Assembly: GCF_030345075.1 (NCBI RefSeq)
Contig: NZ_CP128361.1
Coordinates: 2,418,001 to 2,482,000, forward strand
Direction of reading: 5' to 3'
Origin: Solwaraspora sp. WMMA2065
GTDB lineage: Bacteria; Actinomycetota; Actinomycetes; Mycobacteriales; Micromonosporaceae
DNA length: 64,000 nucleotides
This document shows, piece by piece, positions 17,718 to 25,495 of the stretch (the first letter of the stretch is position 1; every line of letters starts with the position of its first letter). The notes beneath the pieces were generated by a model. The model saw nothing but the letters and a program-made list of their open reading frames with translations, was not told the DNA's origin and did no database searches. The position numbers and the translations under genes are program-made.

Positions 17718-20042
17718 ATGCTGAGCTGGCTGGTCCACCAACTGTTCACCGTGGCGGCCCGCCGCTGGCCGGCCGCCGACCGCGCCGAACTGATCCGCGA
17801 ATGGCTTGCCGAGGCGCACACGCTCCATAACGAGCCAGGCGTTCCCGCGCCGGTACGGGTCTGGCGGCAGGTCCGGTTCGCGACCAGTCTCGCCTGTGCC
17901 AGGCGATCCTCGATCGGTGCCATCGGCACGGTCCCGGTCGACCACGTGGAGTGGACCGCCCGGCACGTCGTCGCCCTGTTCCTCGCCCCGCTGGCGGCGG
18001 CCGTCCTGGCGATCCTCGCCAACGGACCACTATGGATGGCGGCCAGCACCGGCGACCACCCGCCGGCGGCCCTGACCCTGCTGAGCCGCACCGGGCACGT
18101 CGTCGCCGGGATCGGCTGCGGCGTACTGCTCGCCGACCGGATGCGCCGACGGCGCGGAGCGCCGGTCAGCTGGCCGTGGTGCGTCGCCGCGACGATCCCG
18201 GTGCTGACCGGGCTGGTTGTCGCCGGATCGGCCGTACGCCACCTGGCGATCACCCTCACCGGACCGACGGTTACTGCCGCCGGCACCGGTCCGGCGGGCA
18301 CCGACGTGGGCACAGCAGTCGTCGCCGGTACGCTGCTCCCGTTGACCGTCGTGGTGGCGGCCCTCGCCTGCCGCGCCACCCGGTGGGCGCTCGCCGCCGC
18401 CGTACCGGGCACCGCCGCCATCACACTGACCGCGACCGTGCTCGTCGCCGGGCCGGCCGGAGCGCAGACACCGTTGCCGATCCCGCCGGGGATCCTGCTC
18501 GGCGCCGTCGCGCTGTCCCTGGCGTACACGGTGCGGGCGGTCCGGCCACGACCGCCGACGCCGCCGCGACCACGGCCGACCCCGGCCCCACGCCTGCTGG
18601 TGGCGACGGTGCCGGTCATCGGTGGCGGACTGATCGTCGCCTACCTGTTCACCCCGTACGGTTGGTGGACGACGCTGCCCACACCGGTCGTCGCGGTCGC
18701 CACCCTCGCCACGAACGGGTTCTGTTTCGCCGTGGCACGCTGGGTGGCCGTCCGGATCCCGGCGGGCCGGCCCGACCCGATCTGGCCGGAGGTCGTTCCC
18801 GGTCAGCCGGAGCCCGTACCGCTACGCCGATCCTGGCGGGAGCTCCTCGCCTGGGGCGGCGCGGCGGGCGCGGCGATCGGCTGGGCGGTCACGCTCGCGT
18901 ACCTGACCCCGGACATCGGACTGCAGACGCCGTGGCCGCACACCGACGCGGTGCCGGCCGGCTGGGCCGAATGGGACACCTCGACCGGCCGGGTCTGGAT
19001 GCAGGACCTGCAGATGTACGCCATCTGCTGCGTCGCGGTGTGTCTGGCGGCCGCCGCCGCGTACCGTCGCGCGTCGCTGCTGCCCGCGCTGGCCAGCCCG
19101 GTCGTGCTGCTCGCCGCCACCGTCGGGGTGATCCGGTCCGGTTGGCACACCCCGGTCGCGCTGCCCTGGCTGGCCGCCGGGGCGCTACTACTCACGATCG
19201 CGGCATGGTGGGCGACCGATCACCTCGCCCCCACCCGTCGACGCACCCCGGAACGCGACAGGTTGCTGATCGCGCGGCTCGCCGTGCTGGCCGCGTTCCT
19301 GGTCCCCGGCAGCTACCTCTACGGCGTCTTCCTCAGCGACGGACCGCCGGTCCCACCGGTCGCCCTCGCCGTGACCATCGGCCTGTCGACCGTACTGGCG
19401 ATCGTCGCCAGTGCCGCAGTGACCGCGTCCTCGGCACGGACGTCGATCAGGACGCTGCCCGAGACCACCGCGGCGGCCTGGTCGCTCACGGTCGGTGCCG
19501 GCGCGGCCGTGTTCGGTACGGCGGTGTTCAGTACGGCGGTGTTCAGCGGCGCCACGACGGCGTCGCCGGTCAGCTATCCCCTGCTGGCCGTCGCGCCGGC
19601 GCTGGCAGTGCCGGCCGCCGCGCTGACCATCGCAACGATCCGCGCTCCACGAACACGTCGCACACCTGAGGCGGGCCGCGCTACGAAAGCGGGCCGAGCG
19701 CCCCGGCCTGCCGGCAACGACCGTCACAACGTCGGTTCCGTACGCCGCCTCGCTGTCGTGCGCCGCGTCGGCGGTGGCATCGGGCTCGGCGTGACGCTGC
19801 TGACCGCTGGATACGTGGCCCTGATCTGCGGCATGATCCTCGCGTTCGGGTTCGGCCAACTGATTCCCTGGCTGGAGTACCAGCAGAGCTACGACCCGAT
19901 CGGCTATCTGCCCGGTGGGGTCGCGCTCGGTCTGCTGCTGGCCTTTCTCACGCCGTACCTGGTCGAACCGTGGGGAACGTATCCGGCCCGGTCGGTGGTG
20001 CCGGTGCCGCCGCCGGCTGTCGCCGAGTCACCAGTGTCGTGA
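17718..20042 (+). CDS. Large polytopic membrane protein downstream of padR
   Basis: 774 residues. ATG at 17718 is only 5 bp after the padR stop and starts an amphipathic region typical of padR-linked actinobacterial membrane proteins (AELIREWLAEAHTLHNEPG). Many transmembrane helices follow (first near residues 85-105; last pair near 690-770). No transport signature recognised. padR and this gene were presumably one transcript, and interruption of padR by the IS may have changed its expression. The stop codon is also the first 3 bases of a 64-bp palindromic element. Confidence 0.75.
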   Translation: MLSWLVHQLFTVAARRWPAADRAELIREWLAEAHTLHNEPGVPAPVRVWRQVRFATSLACARRSSIGAIGTVPVDHVEWTARHVVALFLAPLAAAVLAILANGPLWMAASTGDHPPAALTLLSRTGHVVAGIGCGVLLADRMRRRRGAPVSWPWCVAATIPVLTGLVVAGSAVRHLAITLTGPTVTAAGTGPAGTDVGTAVVAGTLLPLTVVVAALACRATRWALAAAVPGTAAITLTATVLVAGPAGAQTPLPIPPGILLGAVALSLAYTVRAVRPRPPTPPRPRPTPAPRLLVATVPVIGGGLIVAYLFTPYGWWTTLPTPVVAVATLATNGFCFAVARWVAVRIPAGRPDPIWPEVVPGQPEPVPLRRSWRELLAWGGAAGAAIGWAVTLAYLTPDIGLQTPWPHTDAVPAGWAEWDTSTGRVWMQDLQMYAICCVAVCLAAAAAYRRASLLPALASPVVLLAATVGVIRSGWHTPVALPWLAAGALLLTIAAWWATDHLAPTRRRTPERDRLLIARLAVLAAFLVPGSYLYGVFLSDGPPVPPVALAVTIGLSTVLAIVASAAVTASSARTSIRTLPETTAAAWSLTVGAGAAVFGTAVFSTAVFSGATTASPVSYPLLAVAPALAVPAAALTIATIRAPRTRRTPEAGRATKAGRAPRPAGNDRHNVGSVRRLAVVRRVGGGIGLGVTLLTAGYVALICGMILAFGFGQLIPWLEYQQSYDPIGYLPGGVALGLLLAFLTPYLVEPWGTYPARSVVPVPPPAVAESPVS

Positions 20043-20103
20043 TCCACTTCGCACTGTCGAACCGCGTCCCGGCGAGTCGCGTCGATCAGCCGAAGTGGAT
20101 CAA
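20040..20103. repeat. 64-bp palindromic element, left copy
   Basis: Begins at the TGA stop of the membrane-protein gene with TGATCCACTTCG and ends CGAAGTGGATCAA; the 12-bp outer arms (20040-20051 and 20091-20102) are perfect inverted repeats. A copy of the same length at 61259-61322, also starting at a stop codon, agrees at 49 of 64 positions (77%) without gaps. It is a likely bidirectional terminator between convergent genes (mcrC ends at 20109). The pair brackets the defence island. Confidence 0.75.
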
Positions 20104-20108
20104 AGCGG

Positions 20109-21368
20109 CTATCCGGCCGGCTCGGCGACGGCCGTGCCGAGGGCGTGAATCCGCTGACGGATCTCGGCGATCGGCGCGGACAGGTCGACCGGGTGTACGT
20201 CGACCCGGATTCCCGAACCGGCCAACTGGTAGCTGCCGGACGTCGGACCGCCGGCGGCGTACACCAGATGGCCCCGGGCCAGCCCGTACGTCGTGCAGTA
20301 CGCCAGCATCTGGTAGACGTCGCTGTTCGGCGGACGGCCCGGCCCGGCGGTCTCACCGGGTTTGCCCCACGCGGTCGGCTTGTACTTGGCGTCCACCACC
20401 GCCCGGCACGACGACCCGTCCCACCAGGTGATGTCGGGTCGCAGCCCGATCCGCCGCCCGGTGTCCAGGTGCGACTGGTGCTGGGCGCGCAGCCGGCCGC
20501 CGTACCGGGACTCGATGCTGTCGCGCAGCATGGCGGTGAGCCAGCTTTCGAAGACCGCGTTGAGGTCGAAGACGAAGCCGGTGGTGGCGAACGGGCCTGG
20601 CGGCTGTTCGACGCTGTTGCCGGCCAGGATCAGCCGGGCCAGCCGCAGCGCCGGCTGGTAACGGGCGGTCAGCCGGTCGACCCGGGTCACCGGCGACACT
20701 GCCCCAGCCGGCAGCGGGGTAACGTCGGCGAGCGCGGCGACGATCCGGTGCAGGGCGTGCCGGGTCACTGCCGGTACGCCGGGCAGCCGCTGCAGCCGGT
20801 GGGCAGCTGCCAGCAGGATCCGGTTCTTGGTGATGTCGACCGTGTAGTCGTCGTAGCGGACCTCCAGCGGCGGGGCGAAGCCGAGTCGACGCCGGACCTG
20901 GTCGGCCTCCCGGATCCGGCCCCGCAGCACCGGCAACGCCTCCTCACGTACCTGGTAGCCCTGCAGCACCCCGGCGGCGAACGCGGCCGAGCAGGCGGCG
21001 GTGAACGCGACCGCCATGGCCGGCACCAGGTCGGTCTCCTCGGCCAGCCCGACCGGCTCGTCGCGCCAGCCACGCTGATCGTCGGCGTACCCGAGCAGCC
21101 ACATCAGCCGACCGATCGGCAGCTTCGGGCGTACCCGGACCTCGACGGCCGGCTCGGATCCGGCCTGACCCGCGCCCGACCGGCCCGCGCCCGGCCGGCC
21201 CGTGTGGACGCGGACCACGCCGACGCGGGAGCCGGCCCGCAGCCGCAGCCGACCGTCCAGGGTGGCCGAAACCCGGACCAGGCCGGTGGCGGCCAACGCC
21301 CGGGCCACGGCCTTCGGCACCGGGTCGTAGTCGCGGGTCTGATGTTCACACAGGCTGAGCAGCCTCAC
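20109..21368 (-). CDS. mcrC: McrC-like nuclease subunit of McrBC restriction system
   Basis: 419 residues from a GTG start overlapping the mcrB stop by 4 bp. McrC provides the PD-(D/E)XK endonuclease that cuts modified DNA when loaded on McrB rings. The catalytic core is readable near residue 350: IGLRPDITWW followed by CRAVVDAKYKPTAW (D...DAK). Upstream, VRVRPKLPIGRLMWLLGYAD is the conserved McrC N-terminal block. The frame stays open far upstream, but that part lies inside mcrB and is a shadow. Confidence 0.92.
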   Translation of the reverse strand: MRLLSLCEHQTRDYDPVPKAVARALAATGLVRVSATLDGRLRLRAGSRVGVVRVHTGRPGAGRSGAGQAGSEPAVEVRVRPKLPIGRLMWLLGYADDQRGWRDEPVGLAEETDLVPAMAVAFTAACSAAFAAGVLQGYQVREEALPVLRGRIREADQVRRRLGFAPPLEVRYDDYTVDITKNRILLAAAHRLQRLPGVPAVTRHALHRIVAALADVTPLPAGAVSPVTRVDRLTARYQPALRLARLILAGNSVEQPPGPFATTGFVFDLNAVFESWLTAMLRDSIESRYGGRLRAQHQSHLDTGRRIGLRPDITWWDGSSCRAVVDAKYKPTAWGKPGETAGPGRPPNSDVYQMLAYCTTYGLARGHLVYAAGGPTSGSYQLAGSGIRVDVHPVDLSAPIAEIRQRIHALGTAVAEPAG

Positions 21369-23506
21369 TGGGGCTCGTCCCCGGTCTCCTCGACCGGCTC
21401 CGGCGGCTCGACCGCCGTCAGGGTCGCCGCCGAGGTGCTGCCGGCTGCGAGCGCCTTCCACAACACGTCCAGGCCGTAGCGGGCGCGCACGTCGACGCCG
21501 TCGCCGACGTGGCGCTCCTCCAGCAGCGGCAGGATCGCGGTCTTCCAGATCCGGGCCAGACCGTCGGCGGTGGCGGCCCGTGACGTCATCAGGTACGACG
21601 GGCCGACAGCGGCGTCGCGGTCGCCGATCCGGCGGTTCAGCTCGTCGAGCAGGTCGGCCCGGTCGGCCGGCAACTGTTGGTCGTCGAGCCAGCGGCGCAG
21701 CATGTCGACCAGCGGCGGCTCGCCGGGGAACAGCGACTGGAAGTAGAACCGGCGGCGCATCGCCGCGTCGACCAGGGCGATCGACCGGTCGGCGGTGTTC
21801 ATCGTGCCGATCAGGTAGACGTTCGGCGGCAGGTCGAAGTCGTCGCCGGGCGAGTACTGCAGGGCGATGTTGCGGTCGCGGTATTCGAGCAGGAAGTACA
21901 GCTCGCCGAAGACCTTCGCCAGGTTGGCGCGGTTGATCTCGTCGATGATCAGGATGTACGGCTGCGCCGGGTCGGCGCGGGCGTCCTCGACGAGCTGTTT
22001 GAACGGACCGGGTTCGAGGGAGAAGCCGACGCCGTTGCCGTCGTCGGCCGGCCGGGGGCGGTAGCCCTCGAAGAAGTCCTCGTACGCGTACGAAGGGTGG
22101 AACTGCACCAGCCGGTACGCGTTGTCGGCCTCGCCGGTGAGGAAGCGGGCGAGTTCCTGTGCCAGGTACGTCTTGCCGGTGCCGGGCGGCCCGTACAACA
22201 CGATCTGTTTCTTCTCCCGCAGCAGGTCGACGGTCTCGGCCAGCCACTCCCGGTCGATGAACAGCCGTTCGGCGAGTGCAGTGGTCGGCTCCGGCAGCTC
22301 GGCCGCCAGGTCGGCCAAGTCGGCCACGTCCTCGCCGTCGAGGTCGGCGGACCCGCCGTCGGCGTCGTCGCCCTCGCCGATGCCGGCGAGGGCAGCGAAC
22401 TCGGCGGTGTGTACGCCGAGGCCTGCGACGCTGAGATACCCGGCGAGTTTGCTGCGGGCGGCATCGGACAGTTCGTCGCGGTCGGCCGGCGCGGTCGGGT
22501 TGGCCCATCGCACGGCACGGCGCAGGTTGGACAGGTCATCGGTGGACGCGACCCGGGTGACCGGGCCGGTCACCTCGCCGATGTAGAGGCCACGCCGGTC
22601 ACCGGCGACAACGATGTCCCCTTCGCTCATCTGGTTGTGGAACCGGTCGAGGACACCGGCCATTATGGCCCGCTGCATCGGAGTCAGGTCCGGTGCGGCT
22701 TGCCGCAGCTGTTCGACAATCTGGGCCCTGGAGCCGGCGATCTCACCGTCGAGCCGTTCAGTGAAGCCGATGGAGCAGAATCCGTCGGCGAGCCAGTCGT
22801 CGAGCAGGTTGCGGCCGTGCACCCGGGCACTGCGGACCAGCCAGCCACGTTGTCCGGTGGTGGCGGCCGCCACCGCTGACGGCAGCCAGCGGTCCGCCCA
22901 TGGCGGGTGGTAGAAGTGCACCGGCTGGTCGGGTGACTCGGCGTTGAGGGTGTCACGGATCGCCACCAGGTCACGCTCGACGTCACCGGTCGGAGTGGTG
23001 AGCCGGTGGGTGAAGGCGGCGACGATCAGCTTCTTGTGCTTGTTCGACGCGATGTCCGGGAAGACATCCGGGAATGCCAGGTTGAGCAGCAGGTTCCGCT
23101 GGCTGTACGCGGCGTTGATCGGCACGCCGTCGAGGATTTCGCGGAACTTCCACGGATCGTCGAGTGCGCGGCGTTGTTCGTCGCGCGGCAACGCCTTCCA
23201 CGCCTGGAGCACCCGGACCAGCCAGGCGATCTGCCGGTCCCGCTGAGTCAGGTAGGCCACGCCGGCTTTGACCCGCCCGTGGTCGAGCACCGCGTCGAGA
23301 TCGGCCGGGATCCGCACCGGTTCCGGCAGCAGCGTCAACGCAGCCCCGATCACCTTGCGTTTGACGGTCCCGCCCAGGTCGCGGGGCAGCAGCAGATGCA
23401 GGTAGATCAGCTCGGCCATCAGCTGGATCGCGGTCGCCGGTACGCCGTCGAGCTGCCCGCGCAGCTTCCTGGTGAAACTGCCGGTGCCGGCGTCCGGCCG
23501 CTGCAC
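21365..23506 (-). CDS. mcrB: McrB-like AAA+ GTPase of McrBC restriction system
   Basis: AAA+ motor of the modified-DNA restriction system: Walker A GPPGTGKTYLAQELA, Walker B ILIIDEINRANLAKVFGEL and the McrB signature GTMNTADRSIALVDAAMRRR. The first half (to about residue 420) is an alpha/beta region that should recognise modified DNA or another target. The first canonical start is GTG at 23506, but coding-like sequence continues 32 codons upstream (reading IIEAGLAANDSAF, then TPGRPVW) to a TAG at 23627-23629 with no ATG/GTG/TTG; a rare ATC start near 23602 or a lost start is possible. It is divergent from cas10 across about 250 bp. Confidence 0.9.
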   Translation of the reverse strand: MQRPDAGTGSFTRKLRGQLDGVPATAIQLMAELIYLHLLLPRDLGGTVKRKVIGAALTLLPEPVRIPADLDAVLDHGRVKAGVAYLTQRDRQIAWLVRVLQAWKALPRDEQRRALDDPWKFREILDGVPINAAYSQRNLLLNLAFPDVFPDIASNKHKKLIVAAFTHRLTTPTGDVERDLVAIRDTLNAESPDQPVHFYHPPWADRWLPSAVAAATTGQRGWLVRSARVHGRNLLDDWLADGFCSIGFTERLDGEIAGSRAQIVEQLRQAAPDLTPMQRAIMAGVLDRFHNQMSEGDIVVAGDRRGLYIGEVTGPVTRVASTDDLSNLRRAVRWANPTAPADRDELSDAARSKLAGYLSVAGLGVHTAEFAALAGIGEGDDADGGSADLDGEDVADLADLAAELPEPTTALAERLFIDREWLAETVDLLREKKQIVLYGPPGTGKTYLAQELARFLTGEADNAYRLVQFHPSYAYEDFFEGYRPRPADDGNGVGFSLEPGPFKQLVEDARADPAQPYILIIDEINRANLAKVFGELYFLLEYRDRNIALQYSPGDDFDLPPNVYLIGTMNTADRSIALVDAAMRRRFYFQSLFPGEPPLVDMLRRWLDDQQLPADRADLLDELNRRIGDRDAAVGPSYLMTSRAATADGLARIWKTAILPLLEERHVGDGVDVRARYGLDVLWKALAAGSTSAATLTAVEPPEPVEETGDEPQ

Positions 23507-23875
23507 GAAATACTTCTCCAGCAGGTCGGCCGACTCAGCTGTCCAGACCGGACGACCGGGAGTAAATGCCGAGTCGTTGGCGGCAAGGCCCGCTTCGATG
23601 ATCCGCCCGGGCGGCGGCGTAGACGTCTACCACGGCCGTGCACGCTACGACATCGCCGAGCATTGCGGATCACCGGTGCCGGTGGCAGATGCGTCCGGTC
23701 GGGACATCGGCGTACCCGGGCGGTTGTCTGAAATCTGTCTACCGGTTTGGTGCGGCTGGCCAGTCGGGTCGGATATGTTTGCCGGCTGCCCTCGAAGCAG
23801 CGGTGGACCGGCATCCGCGGTCCGCCTGTCCGTCCGTGTCTTAAGTACAGGCACCGGAACGACAGAGGGGAACGG

Positions 23876-25495
23876 ATGAGCAGCCAGTCTCCAGCGAGCG
23901 GCAAGAGCCGGCACTGGGTGGTGATAGAGACCGGCGCCAATCAGGCGTACGTGTTCGCCAGCAACAAACAGGCGGTGAACGTCGGGGCCAGCGAATTGAT
24001 CTTCCGGAGCGGCACCGAGTGGGTGACCGAGGTGGTCAGAAGGATCAACGAGAGGTCCGGACGGGACGTTGTCGAGATCGTGGTAGCTGCCTCGGGCAAG
24101 GCACTGCTGCTGGCCCGGAACGCCGCCGTCGGGAGGGCAGTCATCCGGGCGGTGACCCGCCGGGCACTGCATCAGGCGCCAGGGCTGGAGATCTGGGGCA
24201 CCGTTGACCCGAAGCCGGTCAACGGCGACGCCGACCTGGCGGCTGGACTGAGCCGGGCGTACCAGTTGCAGGCGGCGTGGCGCAGCCGTCGCCCGTCGCC
24301 GCTGCTGCGGCACCCAACGCTGCCGTTCACCCGGCCCTGCCACTACTCGGGGCAGCCATCGACCGCGTTCGGCGACGAAGGCGGCACACCGTACCCGAGG
24401 GCGGCTAAGGTCGACGCGGCCTGGCGGCGGCGCAACGCCGGCCGGAACCGGATGGCCGATCGGCTGGTCGACTCGGCGGTGGTCCAGGCTGACAAGTTGA
24501 ACGACGGGGTCAGCAACGCCGGCTGGGTGGCGGTGATGCACGCCGACGGCAACGGCATCGGCAGCGTGTTCCGCAGCATCGCCGATGCGTACAGCGGTCA
24601 GGAGTTCCTGGCCAAGCTGGGTGCCTTCAGCCGGGCGCTCGACGAGGTGACGGTCGCCGCGCTGCGGTACGCCGTCGAGCAGGTCAACGACCGGACCGGC
24701 TGGTTGCTGCCACTGGTCGTCGGCGGTGACGACGTGACCGTGGTGATGGACGCCCGGCCGGCGTTCGAGGTGACCGCGACCTTCGTGGAACGGTTCGCCG
24801 AGCAGGCCGCCGGCAACGAAACCATCTCGCAGGTGCTGGCCGACGTGCAGCTGCCAGGGCTCACCGCCTGCGCCGGGATCGCGTACGTCAAACCGCACTA
24901 CCCGTTCAGCCAGGCGTACGAGTTGGCCGAGGAACTGTGCAGTTCCGCCAAACAGATCAAGCGTATCGATCCCAGCTGTGGTGCGCTGGACTTCCACGTG
25001 CTGCACGACTCGATCGGGCAGCATCTGGGACGGATCCGGGCACCGCTGACCGTGGCCGATGGCGACGAGGCCGAGTTGCGGCTGTGGCCCGGTCCGGTGG
25101 TCATCGGCGAGCCGGCGGAAGGCGGCTGGGCGGCGGCACACCACGTCACGCCGTTGCGCACGGTGGCCAAAGAGTTGGGTCGCAAGTCGAGCGAGGACAA
25201 TCCGCCCGTACTACCCCGCAGTGCTCTGCACCGGTTGCGGCAGGCGCTGCTCGCCGGCCGGACCGAAACGAACCGGGCTCGCGACCAGGTCACCGTATGG
25301 GCGCCCAAAAGGGAGAAGGCGGAAGCGTTCCTGCGGGAACATCTGCTGGTCGACGAACCGCCGGCGGACTCCGGCGTCACTTTCAGCCGGATCCTCGGCG
25401 CAATCGACCTGATCGACATGGCGACCGGTACCGCTCCGCACACCGCCGCGGAACTCGACGACATCCGCACTGCGCCGTCCAGGGAGGCTGCCTGA
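23876..25495 (+). CDS. cas10: Cas10 of a type III-D-like CRISPR system (GGDD, no HD domain)
   Basis: 539 residues, much shorter than the roughly 700-1000 of most Cas10. It holds two palm-like halves: VVIETGANQAYVFASN near residue 14 and, in the second, VMHADGNGIGSVF (metal-binding Asp 224) and VVGGDDVTVVMD (GGDD at 283-286). That is the cyclase site making cyclic oligoadenylate when target RNA is bound. No N-terminal HD nuclease motif (HD with downstream H/D) is seen. ATG at 23876 has GAGGGG upstream and is the first gene of an overlapping five-gene operon. Its own ssDNase seems absent, so interference should depend on the CARF and SAVED proteins next door. Confidence 0.85.
   Translation: MSSQSPASGKSRHWVVIETGANQAYVFASNKQAVNVGASELIFRSGTEWVTEVVRRINERSGRDVVEIVVAASGKALLLARNAAVGRAVIRAVTRRALHQAPGLEIWGTVDPKPVNGDADLAAGLSRAYQLQAAWRSRRPSPLLRHPTLPFTRPCHYSGQPSTAFGDEGGTPYPRAAKVDAAWRRRNAGRNRMADRLVDSAVVQADKLNDGVSNAGWVAVMHADGNGIGSVFRSIADAYSGQEFLAKLGAFSRALDEVTVAALRYAVEQVNDRTGWLLPLVVGGDDVTVVMDARPAFEVTATFVERFAEQAAGNETISQVLADVQLPGLTACAGIAYVKPHYPFSQAYELAEELCSSAKQIKRIDPSCGALDFHVLHDSIGQHLGRIRAPLTVADGDEAELRLWPGPVVIGEPAEGGWAAAHHVTPLRTVAKELGRKSSEDNPPVLPRSALHRLRQALLAGRTETNRARDQVTVWAPKREKAEAFLREHLLVDEPPADSGVTFSRILGAIDLIDMATGTAPHTAAELDDIRTAPSREAA

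Noticed and set aside
20040-20103. Reading the 64-bp palindrome as an insertion sequence end or attachment site
   Set aside because: No transposase, integrase or tRNA is adjacent and no duplication is visible; kept as a repeat/terminator with the border idea as a finding only.
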